NCBI RefSeq assembly: GCF_029846635.1
Contig: NZ_JARVTG010000002.1
Span: 558,001 to 622,000, forward strand
Source: Pokkaliibacter sp. MBI-7
GTDB taxonomy: Bacteria; Pseudomonadota; Gammaproteobacteria; Pseudomonadales; Balneatricaceae
Length of the DNA: 64,000 nt
Direction: 5' to 3'
A program made the translations under genes and the position numbers. The notes beneath the pieces were generated by a model, which saw nothing but the letters and a program-made list of their open reading frames with translations, was not told the origin of the DNA and did no database searches. Of the stretch, positions 9,064 through 17,623 are shown piece by piece. Every line of letters begins with the position of its first letter. Within the stretch, counting starts at the first letter, position 1.

Positions 9064-9344
9064 ATGCGCTCCTTGTACAAAGCGTGAGCTGACTGCCATG
9101 GCGTGAAGAGAGCAGCTGGATCTTTTCCAAATCCTGAGATGTGTCGAGCTGCCATGCCTATATTTAGCGGCGAATTGTGTCAAATTCCCGTCATCAGGTA
9201 CAGGTGCGCGCAAATAATTCCCCCGCGCTTTACGTTACTTAGCGCAGCACACTGGGAACAGTACCGGGTCGTGTCAGCGGGCGGCAGCTGTGCGCCATCA
9301 TGCGGCTTCACGCAGGCAGACTGAGTGCATTTTAAAATCATACA

Positions 9345-9390
9345 TATGATGTATTGCATTATAAGAATGCACTTGTATGATGTATTACAT
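9345..9390. promoter_or_regulatory. Paired operator-like repeats upstream of the dehydratase/TRAP genes
   Basis: TATGATGTATTGCAT (9345-9359) and TATGATGTATTACAT (9376-9390) are direct repeats with one mismatch, 31 bp apart, about three helical turns. The second contains the near-perfect palindrome ATGTATTACAT. They lie 76-121 bp before the GTG start at 9466, within the 400-bp gap between argC and that gene, which holds no other gene. The form fits a GntR/FCD-type repressor operator, but no such regulator gene is adjacent. Confidence 0.45.
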
Positions 9391-9465
9391 AAATATAAGC
9401 CACTATCTGCAACCCATCTCTGGCACACATTCAATATGCCAAGGTCCCAGCACAGGAACCTCGCA

Positions 9466-10599
9466 GTGAAGATCAGCCGTATCGATATCCATAGAATTGC
9501 CATTCCGTTTTCGGCCGGTGAGCGCCATCAGGTCGATGTAAAAGGTGATGACACCTATAACGCAGCCTCTGCCAACATCAGCAAAATGGAAAGTCTGATG
9601 GTCAGGGTCGTGACTGAAAGCGGCCTTGAAGGGTGGGGCGAGGCGTTTGGCCACGGTCTGAATCCGGTCACCTTCAAGGCACTTGAGTCTCTGGTCGCGC
9701 CTTTCTTTCTGGGGGCCGACCTGGACGACTATCAGCAGCATCTCTATCAGGCAAAACGGGCATTCCATAGTTTTGGCAGTACAGGCCCCATGCTCTACGC
9801 GCTGTCTGCGATTGATACCGCGGTCTGGGATATTAAAGCCAAAGCGGCAGGTAAGCCGCTCTATCAACTGCTTGGCGGGCGGAACGGCAAGATTGAGCTG
9901 TATGCCAGTCTGGTCAGCTATGGTAATGACCCTGAAGAGGTCGCCCGGCAGGTACGCCGCGTATACGAGCAGGGTTTTCGTAGCCTCAAGCTGCACGAAA
10001 CGGCGGCGGCTGCTATTCGCTCGGCTCGCACGGCACTGCCTGACGATGCTGAACTGATGGTCGATGTGAACTGTCCGTGGCAACCCGAGGAAGCCATTCG
10101 ACAGGCTGGCCTGCTGCGTGATCTGGACCTCACATGGCTGGAGGAGCCAGTATGGCCGCCCGACAATCTCACCGCACTGGCGCGGGTTCGGGCAACTGGT
10201 GTGGCAATCTCCGCAGGGGAAAACGCTCCGGGCGTGGCAGGCTTTGAGCAGCTTTTCAGCGCCGGCGCGGTCGATATCGCTCAGCCCAGCGTGGCAAAGA
10301 TTGGTGGTGTGACCGGGATGCTGGAAGTGCAGAAGCTGGCCGCCAACTATGGTATCCGGCTGGTTCCGCATTGTTTCTATTACGGCCCGGGCATGCTGGC
10401 TGCTGCCCATATCGTGGCCTCCATGGATGCGGCGACCCGTCTGGAGGTGCCGCTGATTGAGCTGGCGGTAAGACTTCATCCGCTGCATGCCTTTACGCCT
10501 TCGTTTGATCTGGGTACCACTCCCGGGCTGGGGTTCGCGCCTGATCCCGCACTACTAGAACAGTATCGGGTGGAATACCGGTCAATACCGGCCACCTAG
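9466..10599 (+). CDS. Enolase-superfamily (mandelate racemase/muconate lactonizing) enzyme
   Basis: A 377-residue MR/MLE-type protein: N-terminal capping domain (to about residue 130) and a (beta/alpha)7-beta barrel. Metal ligands are Asp200 (VDVNCP), Glu226 (LEEPVW) and Glu252 (AGENAP); a candidate catalytic His302 sits in VPHCFYYGPG. At the base position before the first ligand it has K175-L-H177, where mandelate racemase has KxK. It probably dehydrates or epimerises a sugar acid or similar carboxylate imported by the TRAP transporter next to it. GTG at 9466 has AGGA eight bases upstream; an in-frame ATG at 9436 is less well placed. Substrate unknown. Confidence 0.82.
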   Translation: MKISRIDIHRIAIPFSAGERHQVDVKGDDTYNAASANISKMESLMVRVVTESGLEGWGEAFGHGLNPVTFKALESLVAPFFLGADLDDYQQHLYQAKRAFHSFGSTGPMLYALSAIDTAVWDIKAKAAGKPLYQLLGGRNGKIELYASLVSYGNDPEEVARQVRRVYEQGFRSLKLHETAAAAIRSARTALPDDAELMVDVNCPWQPEEAIRQAGLLRDLDLTWLEEPVWPPDNLTALARVRATGVAISAGENAPGVAGFEQLFSAGAVDIAQPSVAKIGGVTGMLEVQKLAANYGIRLVPHCFYYGPGMLAAAHIVASMDAATRLEVPLIELAVRLHPLHAFTPSFDLGTTPGLGFAPDPALLEQYRVEYRSIPAT

Positions 10600-10682
10600 T
10601 TGCTCTGGAGCCAGCCTCCGTTTTTTCGCGAATGACCAACAACAACAAAGTCGACACCGTCGACGTCGCTAGGAGCTTTACT

Positions 10683-11684
10683 ATGCGCGTATGTAAACGC
10701 CTTGCTATCGCATTGGCTGTTGCTTCCACCCTGGGCGCAGCATCCCTCAGCCATGCTGCGACCACTATCAAAGTGGCCAACTTTTTCCCTGATACCCACC
10801 CCAACTCCATCGCCCTGAAAGAGACCTTCGCCAAAGAAGTCGAAAGTCGCAGCCATGGCGAGCTGAAGGTCCGGGTATTTTCCAATGGCGTACTGGGTGC
10901 AGAAGAGAAGCTCTACAACTCCGTGCGCGGCGGCACGGTACAGATGGCTATCCTCGGCACCATCATGGACAAGGAAGTGAAAAACGTCGGGATTATCCAG
11001 CTGCCTTTCCTGTTTCAGGACTACAGTCACGCGCAGAAAGCCCTGAACAGTGACGTGGGGGATGCGCTGGTCAGTGATATGAGCGCAAACACCGGGCTGC
11101 ACTTTCTTGCTTATGGTGTACAGGGGTTCCGGGTGGTGGCCAGCAACAAGCCCATTTCATCCATGGATGACTTCAAAGGCCTGCGTCTGCGCTTCCCCGG
11201 TATGGAAAGCATGATTGCCATCGGTAATGCGCTGGGGGCTAACGTCACCCCGATGCCCATTTCCGAGGTGTTCAGTGCGCTGGAACAAAAGGTCGTGGAT
11301 GGCGTTGAGAATCCCTATCCCAATATCGTTGCCTCGAAGTGGTATGAAATCGTCAAGCACGTCACCGAAACCAACCACGTCTTCACCCCCAATCTGTATC
11401 TGATGAACGATAGCTTCTGGAACACCCTGACCGATGAGCAGAAAGCCATCGTGCAGCAGGCTGCAAAAGATGCCAGCGAGCAGGAATGGAAACTGCTGGT
11501 CGCCAGTGAAGCTAAGGATAAGGAAAAACTGCAGCAGGAAGGTGTCACTATCACCGTCCCGGATGCCAGCTTCCGTGCGGCGCTGGTGGCGGCGGAGCAG
11601 GGCTCCTACAGCAAGTTCTACGAGGGCAACCCTGATGCCAGGGCAATCGTCGAGAAGATCAATGCCATGGGCGCAGCGCAATAA
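10683..11684 (+). CDS. dctP: TRAP transporter solute-binding protein (DctP family)
   Basis: A 333-residue periplasmic binding protein. The first about 26 residues form a signal peptide (MRVCKRLAIALAVASTL, cleaved after SHA). The mature part has the DctP pattern IKVANFFPDTHPN, then GAEEKLYNSVRGGTVQM, and the substrate-carboxylate region KGLRLRFPG, whose Arg normally binds the ligand carboxylate. AGGAG at 10671-10675 sets the ATG. It follows the MR/MLE enzyme by 83 bp and precedes the two permease genes, so the four genes form a catabolic import unit. Confidence 0.92.
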   Translation: MRVCKRLAIALAVASTLGAASLSHAATTIKVANFFPDTHPNSIALKETFAKEVESRSHGELKVRVFSNGVLGAEEKLYNSVRGGTVQMAILGTIMDKEVKNVGIIQLPFLFQDYSHAQKALNSDVGDALVSDMSANTGLHFLAYGVQGFRVVASNKPISSMDDFKGLRLRFPGMESMIAIGNALGANVTPMPISEVFSALEQKVVDGVENPYPNIVASKWYEIVKHVTETNHVFTPNLYLMNDSFWNTLTDEQKAIVQQAAKDASEQEWKLLVASEAKDKEKLQQEGVTITVPDASFRAALVAAEQGSYSKFYEGNPDARAIVEKINAMGAAQ

Positions 11685-11798
11685 CTGAGCCTGCCAGCCC
11701 CGGTCAGTGACCAGGGGCCGGGTATTCAAGTGGAGAGGGCTGTGTGCGAGCAGCTCTCCTTACACTGACGTCGGCTGCTCAGGGATGGGCCGCTGCCG

Positions 11799-12323
11799 AT
11801 GTCCTTTACCGTTGCACTGGTTAAAAGCATGTCCGACACACTTTCCCGTTTTGTAGACACGGTTCTCGGGCTCTGTATGGCTGTCTGTCTGAGCCTGATG
11901 TCCTGTCTGGTCTTCCTCAACGTGGTGCTGCGTTACCTGTTTGACTCAGGGATTACCTGGTCTGAAGAAATGTCGCGTTACCTGTTCGTATTTATGATTT
12001 TCTTCGGCACGGCCAGCGCCATGAAAGCCCATCAGCACCTGTCTGTTGACCTGCTGATCGGTATTCTGCCGAGGCCCGTCCGTATCCTGTGCGGCGTGAT
12101 CTCAGGCGCACTCATGCTGTATGCCATGGGGCTGCTGATTCAGGGGGGCTGGACGCTGATCAAAATTAATATCAATACCACCGGCCCGGCCACCGGGATG
12201 CCACTGTGGTTTCTTTATGCGGGTGCCATTGCCATGGGCGTCTTTATGGCAGGCTGCATTCTCGTCATCCTGTGGCGTCTGCTGACTAATCGCCCGGTGA
12301 GCGCTGCGGGAGGGGAGCACTGA
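11799..12323 (+). CDS. dctQ: TRAP transporter small permease (DctQ family)
   Basis: A 174-residue inner-membrane protein with four hydrophobic segments. The FDSGITWSEEMSRYLFVFMIFFGTA region, with its acidic pair and Arg, is the DctQ hallmark. It stabilises the large permease in the Na+-driven TRAP complex. The start is uncertain: ATG at 11799 or ATG at 11829 (MSDTLSRFVD). Its TGA overlaps the ATG of dctM, showing translational coupling. Confidence 0.9.
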   Translation: MSFTVALVKSMSDTLSRFVDTVLGLCMAVCLSLMSCLVFLNVVLRYLFDSGITWSEEMSRYLFVFMIFFGTASAMKAHQHLSVDLLIGILPRPVRILCGVISGALMLYAMGLLIQGGWTLIKININTTGPATGMPLWFLYAGAIAMGVFMAGCILVILWRLLTNRPVSAAGGEH

Positions 12324-13606
12324 TGGATCTCGTCATTTTTGCAGGCGCGCTGTTTGGTGCCATTGCCATCGGTATGCCAATCGCCTTCGCGCTGATCATG
12401 ACCGGCATCGCCCTGATGCTGCATCAGGATTTGTTCGACAGTCAGCTGATCACTGAAAATCTGGTCAGCGGTACCAATAACTTTTCGCTGATGGCGATAC
12501 CGTTCTTCGTTCTGGCGGGCGAGCTGATGAACGCAGGCGGGATTACCAAGCGCATCATTCATCTGGGTCTGACGCTGCTGGGCCACCGCCGTGGTGGCAT
12601 TGGCTATGTAGCCATCGTCGCTGCCATCCTGTTTGCTTCGCTGTCCGGCTCTGCGGTGGCGGATACCGTCGCGCTGGGTTCGGTACTGATTCCGCTGATG
12701 GTCAAGGCAGGGTATGAGCGCAATCGTTCCTGCGGTCTGATTGCCGCCAGTGGGATTATTGCTCCGATCTTACCCCCCAGCATTCCGTTGATTCTGTTTG
12801 GGGTAACCAGTGGCGTCTCCATCTCTAAGCTGTTCATTGCCGGTATCTTCCCCGGCCTGCTGATGGGGCTGGTGCTGACACTGGTGTGGTGGCTGGTGTC
12901 GCGCCACGACAATACTGCCGTGCTTGAGCGTGCCAGTGGCAGGGAGCGGCTCGCCGCCGTACGTAACGCCGTATGGGCGCTGGTATTGCCGGTCATCATT
13001 GTAGTGGGTCTGCGCTTTGGCGTGTTTACCCCCACCGAAGCCGGTGTGGTGGCGGCCTTCTATGCACTGTTTGTCGGCGCGGTCATCTACCGGGAGCTGG
13101 ACATGGCTGGGCTTTATCGTGTGCTGGTGGCATCTGCCCGGCTGACCAGCATCATCATGTTTCTGGTCGCTGCCTCCTCGATTGCGGCCTGGCTTATTAC
13201 CATGGCTGACATCCCGGGTCAGGTCGCTGATCTGTTGTCCGGCTGGGAGGAGCACCCGGTTCGTCTGATGCTGCTGATCAATGCGCTGGTACTGCTGATC
13301 GGTATGGCGATGGATCTGGCACCGCTGATCCTGATCCTGACCCCTGTATTGATGCCTGTTTTCACCGCGGCGGGGATTGATCCGGTGTATTTCGGCGTAG
13401 TGTTTGTGCTTAACCTCAGTATTGGCCTGCTGACACCCCCTGTAGGTACGGTGCTTGCAGCGATTACCAGCGTCGGCCAGACCAGTCTGGCGGCTGTCGT
13501 CAGAGGGATCGGTCCCTTCTTTCTGGCGCAGGTGCTGCTGTTACTTGCACTGATTCTGTTCCCACAGCTGGTCCTGATACCGCTGCATTTTCTGCACGGC
13601 GGATAA
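12323..13606 (+). CDS. dctM: TRAP transporter large permease (DctM family)
   Basis: A 427-residue inner-membrane protein with about 12 hydrophobic segments. Typical DctM motifs are visible: NFSLMAIPFFVLAGELM, SGSAVADTVALGS, and GLLTPPVGTVL near the C-terminus. It catalyses ion-coupled uptake of the ligand delivered by DctP. The start overlaps the dctQ stop (ATGA). A hairpin at 13617-13639 follows the gene before the convergent MFS gene. Confidence 0.93.
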   Translation: MDLVIFAGALFGAIAIGMPIAFALIMTGIALMLHQDLFDSQLITENLVSGTNNFSLMAIPFFVLAGELMNAGGITKRIIHLGLTLLGHRRGGIGYVAIVAAILFASLSGSAVADTVALGSVLIPLMVKAGYERNRSCGLIAASGIIAPILPPSIPLILFGVTSGVSISKLFIAGIFPGLLMGLVLTLVWWLVSRHDNTAVLERASGRERLAAVRNAVWALVLPVIIVVGLRFGVFTPTEAGVVAAFYALFVGAVIYRELDMAGLYRVLVASARLTSIIMFLVAASSIAAWLITMADIPGQVADLLSGWEEHPVRLMLLINALVLLIGMAMDLAPLILILTPVLMPVFTAAGIDPVYFGVVFVLNLSIGLLTPPVGTVLAAITSVGQTSLAAVVRGIGPFFLAQVLLLLALILFPQLVLIPLHFLHGG

Positions 13607-13616
13607 GGGGGCTGCG

Positions 13617-13639
13617 GCGCGGGCGGTCACTGCCCGCGC
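13617..13639. terminator. GC-rich hairpin between convergent genes
   Basis: GCGCGGGC (13617-13624) pairs with GCCCGCGC (13632-13639). A CTTTTTAT stretch follows about ten bases later. It lies between dctM and the convergent MFS gene and is a plausible, though imperfect, terminator. Confidence 0.45.
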
Positions 13640-13654
13640 TGGCGTTAGTGCTTT

Positions 13655-14899
13655 TTATCCGACTGATTTAACGGTGCCGAACGAACGTTTGCCGGTCCAG
13701 GCCAGCAGCAAGCCGATACTGGCGACGATGAAAGTCAGGGTGGCGACAGCATTCCAGCCCTGATGCTGCCACAGCCAGCCACTGACGGTGCCGGTGATGC
13801 TTGAGCCCATGTAGTAGAACGTCAGGTACAGCGAAGAGGCATGGCTCTTGGTGTTGCCTGCCAGCGGGCCGATGCTGCTGCTGGCGACGGAGTGGCCGAG
13901 AAAGAAACCAATGGTGATCAGAGAAACACCGATGGTGATCATCGGCAGCCCGTTGTAAAGAGTGGCAATGACGCCAAGCAGGGTGGTGATAAAGCTCAGT
14001 GCCAGCGTTAGTCGTTTGCCCAGCCGCAGAGACAGGTTGCCCGAGTAGGACGATGCCACCATGCCAATGGCATAGGTAAGAAAGAGGGTGCTCAGCTGGG
14101 TCTGGCTCAGGTTATAGGGCGCCGACGACAGACGAAAGGCGACGTAGTTAAAGATCGTGACGAACACACTGGTCAGCACAAAACCGAGCGCGTAGATCCG
14201 CACCATGGCCGGATTGCGCAGGTGCTGCCGCCAGACCTGCAGGTGAAAACGCAGCGGCTTGCTCGGTTGCGGGGTGAAGTTGCGCGAGGGGGGCAGCAGC
14301 AGGCCAAATCCTGCGGTCGCCAGCAGACACGCCGTGGCAAGTAGCGCCAGAGCACCCTGCCATGACACGAACTCCGTGATAAATCCCATTCCGACCCGGC
14401 CGATCATGGCGCCAAAGCCAGTACCTGCGATGTACAACCCCATGGTTTTGCCCAGATGCTCAGGCTCAATCTCCTCTGCCAGATAGGCCATGGCGATGGC
14501 AGGCACCCCACCCAGCACCAGCCCCTCCAGTGCCCGGGCAATCAGAAAGGCATTCCAGTCCGGCACCAGTGCAGCAATCAGATTGAGCACGCCTGCCAGT
14601 GCCATAGAGGTAAACATCAGCCCTTTACGGCTCAGTGACTGCGACAGCGCGCCCGTCATCAGAATCGACATCGCCAGAAAGCCGGTGGTCAGAGACAGTG
14701 CCAGTGACGATGCGCCCGGGCTGAGCTGAAAGCTGTGAGCGAAGGCGGGCAGCAGTGGCTGCACGCAGTAAATCAGGGAGAAACTGGCGAAGCCTGCCAG
14801 AAAAAGAGCGATCTCAACCTGACGGTAGGTCTTGGTGCCTTTGCTGATCCAGTGCGGGGTGGGTAGGGCGGAAGAAGGGTCGGAACTTAGGGTAGACAT
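13655..14899 (-). CDS. MFS transporter (YnfM-like)
   Basis: A 414-residue MFS permease with about 12 hydrophobic segments. The opening EIALFLAGFASFSLIYCVQPLLP, the loop SLSRKGLMFTSM and GGVPAIAMAYLAEE resemble E. coli YnfM. A GTG lies 15 bases upstream in frame; ATG at 14899 is preferred. In E. coli, ynfM lies divergent from the LysR gene ynfL, and the same arrangement occurs here with the gene at 14997. The transported compound is unknown. Confidence 0.85.
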   Translation of the reverse strand: MSTLSSDPSSALPTPHWISKGTKTYRQVEIALFLAGFASFSLIYCVQPLLPAFAHSFQLSPGASSLALSLTTGFLAMSILMTGALSQSLSRKGLMFTSMALAGVLNLIAALVPDWNAFLIARALEGLVLGGVPAIAMAYLAEEIEPEHLGKTMGLYIAGTGFGAMIGRVGMGFITEFVSWQGALALLATACLLATAGFGLLLPPSRNFTPQPSKPLRFHLQVWRQHLRNPAMVRIYALGFVLTSVFVTIFNYVAFRLSSAPYNLSQTQLSTLFLTYAIGMVASSYSGNLSLRLGKRLTLALSFITTLLGVIATLYNGLPMITIGVSLITIGFFLGHSVASSSIGPLAGNTKSHASSLYLTFYYMGSSITGTVSGWLWQHQGWNAVATLTFIVASIGLLLAWTGKRSFGTVKSVG

Positions 14900-14996
14900 G
14901 ATGCGATCCAGCACAGCGGGTGTATGGGCTGAATTATAGGGATCGCCTTTGTATTGATCTAATATATGGAAGACTCGAATTCGATATGTTTTGGAG

Positions 14997-15920
14997 ATGG
15001 AGAAAGTGGAGCTAAGACATATTCGCTATTTTCTGGCGGTAGCCGAGGAGCTGAACTTCACCCGTGCGGCAGCGCGTATGGGAATAGGCCAGCCACCGCT
15101 CAGCCAGCAGATCAAGGATCTGGAAAACGAAGTGGGCGTACGGCTGTTCCATCGCGTACCACAGGGGGCAGAGCTGACCGAGGCCGGTCAGGCCTTTCTG
15201 GAGAAAGTGAAAGGCGTACCGGATCTGGTGCAGGATGCTGTGCAGTCCGCGCAGCGCGCAGGCAGGGGAGAGACGGGCACGCTCAATCTGGGGATTACCG
15301 GCACGGCAGCGCTGCAACCTTATTTCACCGATGCTATCCGGCGCTTTCGTCGCAGTTTTCCCGATGTAGAGCTGACACTGGAGGAGGCCAACTCCGTGGG
15401 GCTGATCAACGGGCTGATGGACGGCCGGCTGGATGTGGCGGTACTGCGCCCCAATGCGGCTGACCCGGAGGAATTGCAGAAATATCAGCTGCTGGAAGAG
15501 CCACTGGTGATCGCCTTGCCGGAAGCCTGGGCCAGTGATGCCAGCAGTATGGAGCTGACAGCACTGCGTGATGCGCCACTGGTCCTGACGCCGCGTAAGG
15601 TGGGGATCACGCTGCATGATGAAGCGCTGCGAGCCTGCCGCGACGCCGGCTTTGAACCTGTGATCGGGCAGTCCGCACCGCAGATTGCATCCATTATGTC
15701 GATGGTGGCCGCGGAGCTGGGCTTCTCGCTGGTACCCGCTTCCATGCAGCAGTTACAGGTTCAGGGGGTAGTCTTTCGTACTATCCGTGGCGAGGCGCCG
15801 CTGATCGGTCTGACGCTAGCACACCGGCGTGCAGGCGCATCACGGATAACGCTGAATTTTGTTCAGCTGCTGCGTCAGCTGGCTTCGACCTATGCCCGTC
15901 AGGGGCAGCCCGCACCGTGA
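14997..15920 (+). CDS. LysR-family regulator (YnfL-like)
   Basis: A roughly 307-residue LysR regulator. The helix-turn-helix lies in ELRHIRYFLAVAEELNFTRAAARMGIGQPPLSQQIKDLE, and the effector domain follows from about residue 90. ATG at 14997 is likely; an in-frame GTG at 15006 would give the more canonical VELRHIRYF beginning. The short AT-rich divergent region shared with the MFS gene (14900-14996) is the probable operator. Gene order matches E. coli ynfL/ynfM. Confidence 0.87.
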   Translation: MEKVELRHIRYFLAVAEELNFTRAAARMGIGQPPLSQQIKDLENEVGVRLFHRVPQGAELTEAGQAFLEKVKGVPDLVQDAVQSAQRAGRGETGTLNLGITGTAALQPYFTDAIRRFRRSFPDVELTLEEANSVGLINGLMDGRLDVAVLRPNAADPEELQKYQLLEEPLVIALPEAWASDASSMELTALRDAPLVLTPRKVGITLHDEALRACRDAGFEPVIGQSAPQIASIMSMVAAELGFSLVPASMQQLQVQGVVFRTIRGEAPLIGLTLAHRRAGASRITLNFVQLLRQLASTYARQGQPAP

Positions 15921-15941
15921 AGCCGGCCTGACGCGGGGGAA

Positions 15942-16370
15942 TTACTCGGCCTGACGCAGCTCGATGACTTCGTTGAGCAGCTCGTGTAACTGCTGCAGTT
16001 TTTCCTGACCCAGACGATCCGTCAGCTGCTTGTAGCGTGACTCCACTTCAGGGCTCAGGTTGTCAAAGAAGGCGCGCGCCTCGTCGGTCATGCTCAGCAG
16101 CACCCGGCGTTGGTCGTCTTCCCCTTTACGACGCTTGATGTAGCCCTGCGCTTCCAGACGGCTGATGATGCCGGTCAGGCTGGGGCTGAGAATGCAACAG
16201 ATGCGCGCCAGTTGTTTGGCTTCCAGTTCCTCATGCTCAAACAGCGCACGAAGAATGCGCCACTGCTGCTCGGTGATGTTGTGTTCCTGCAGGAAGGGGC
16301 GGAAGAACGACATGGCCGCTTCACGGGCTTTTAACAATTTGAGGGGCAGGGAGTCATCAAACTTGCGCAT
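15942..16370 (-). CDS. MarR-family regulator (HpaR-like)
   Basis: A 142-residue winged-helix protein. The opening SLPLKLLKAREAAMSFFRPFLQEHNITEQQWRILRAL matches HpaR, the repressor of homoprotocatechuate degradation, and the wing carries the usual DDQRR (residues about 82-86). No hpa or other aromatic catabolism gene is adjacent, so the target is not clear; the homologue may control distant genes. It is convergent with the LysR gene, 21 bp apart. Confidence 0.8.
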   Translation of the reverse strand: MRKFDDSLPLKLLKAREAAMSFFRPFLQEHNITEQQWRILRALFEHEELEAKQLARICCILSPSLTGIISRLEAQGYIKRRKGEDDQRRVLLSMTDEARAFFDNLSPEVESRYKQLTDRLGQEKLQQLHELLNEVIELRQAE

Positions 16371-16465
16371 AGAACGGGGCTCACAATTCGGTTTAGTTCA
16401 CATCTTAATGAAACTATAAGGGCGTGGCGAGGCAAAATATCGCTGGGTTTGGCAGGGTGCTGGCC

Positions 16466-16491
16466 GGGCGGGCATCGCCGGATGCCCGCCC
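16466..16491. terminator. Strong GC hairpin downstream of zinc-ribbon gene
   Basis: GGGCGGGCATC (16466-16476) pairs perfectly with GATGCCCGCCC (16481-16491) around a four-base loop. It sits 38 bp past the stop of the minus-strand zinc-ribbon gene. There is no T tract, so it may be an RNA-stabilising or rho-assisted end rather than a classical terminator. Confidence 0.5.
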
Positions 16492-16528
16492 ACCGCCCGT
16501 GATAGCCCTGCTGCGGACAGGTCGGTTA

Positions 16529-17617
16529 TTACTGAGGCACCGAGCTGCTGTTCACCAGATAGGCAATGGCGCCAGCCACGGCCAGACCAGCGATCACCGT
16601 CAGGCCGATCTTGACCCAGCTCCAGGGCCGTTCGCCCTGTACCTCGCCGGTCTGGGCATTGACCAGCACCCGATACACCTCATCACCGAAGCGATACGCC
16701 GAGACCCAGACCGGTAGCAGCAGGTGCCTGAATGTGCGGTCAAAGTAACGGCTGTCAACGCTGTCGATACGCTGATGGTCGCCGCCAATATCACGGCGAA
16801 TGGTCTGACGTATGGCATTGTCCATGATGCTGCGGGCATCGTCATAACCCTGACGGGCACTGATCTGATAGGTCTCGGTGCGATAACCCACCAGAAACTC
16901 ATCGCGGTAGTCGACCACTTCATTCAGCTGCCAGGGCTGCAGGGCATCCAGTTTGTCGCGGGGCAGGCTACGACTGCCCGGGACCAGAATGTCATCGAAA
17001 CTGTTACTGACCTTTCCTCTTACCGAATGCCAGCGGGTGCGGGTTTCCGAACGTGTCACCGTATTGCCCTTGCTGTCCGTGCTCTGCACCTGCACCGTGT
17101 AATCGTCACCGCGCTGGCCGGTATAGTGGCTGTCGGTTTCACAGTCATAGGTCCAGAACGGCAGATAGACGCCCTCGAAACGATCATGACGGGTGGTCTG
17201 CCGCTTGAGCTTGTTCGGTGCAAACCACAGCCCTTTCAGCCAGCGGTCAAAGGCCGTCTGAGCCTCTTTGCGAGGGAGGCGAAAAGGCAGCACGCCCTGC
17301 GGTTTGATCAGCTTGCGGGTTTGCTTCTGTTCTATCACCAGCGCGGTATCACAGAACGGACAGCGGCTGGACTGCTGGTCAGGCGCCAGTTGCGTTTCTG
17401 CCCCGCAGCCTTTGCATTGCAGGATGTACTGCTCAACCGTATCGGTCTGCTGCTCCTGCGATTGCAGGTAGAGGTCGAAATCCTGTTCGGCCTGAGCCTG
17501 CTGCTGTGTCGTCGCACCGGCAATAGCCATGGTGTGATCACAGTAGGCACAGGTCAGGGAGGTGGTGCCAGGCTGATAGGTCAGTTTGGCACCACAGCCT
17601 TCACACTTGATATCCAT
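16529..17617 (-). CDS. Double zinc-ribbon protein with C-terminal membrane anchor (YdjG-like)
   Basis: A 362-residue protein with two CxxC...CxxC zinc ribbons. The first uses Cys5, Cys8, Cys23 and Cys26; the second lies around residues 68-90 (CKGCG...CPFC). A domain of unknown function follows, with FEGVYLPFWTYDCE near residue 150. One membrane segment (about residues 335-355) ends the protein, so most of it faces the cytoplasm from the tail anchor. It lies six bases after the SPFH gene. A zinc-ribbon protein encoded beside an SPFH protein recalls Bacillus subtilis ydjG/ydjI, which works with a PspA-type protein on the membrane. No pspA is nearby. Confidence 0.75.
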   Translation of the reverse strand: MDIKCEGCGAKLTYQPGTTSLTCAYCDHTMAIAGATTQQQAQAEQDFDLYLQSQEQQTDTVEQYILQCKGCGAETQLAPDQQSSRCPFCDTALVIEQKQTRKLIKPQGVLPFRLPRKEAQTAFDRWLKGLWFAPNKLKRQTTRHDRFEGVYLPFWTYDCETDSHYTGQRGDDYTVQVQSTDSKGNTVTRSETRTRWHSVRGKVSNSFDDILVPGSRSLPRDKLDALQPWQLNEVVDYRDEFLVGYRTETYQISARQGYDDARSIMDNAIRQTIRRDIGGDHQRIDSVDSRYFDRTFRHLLLPVWVSAYRFGDEVYRVLVNAQTGEVQGERPWSWVKIGLTVIAGLAVAGAIAYLVNSSSVPQ

Positions 17618-17623
17618 ACCCCA

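Noticed and set aside
9064..9213. 50-codon N-terminal extension of ArgC
   Set aside because: The start at 9063 has AAGGAG and matches the family start; the extension has no similarity to ArgC.
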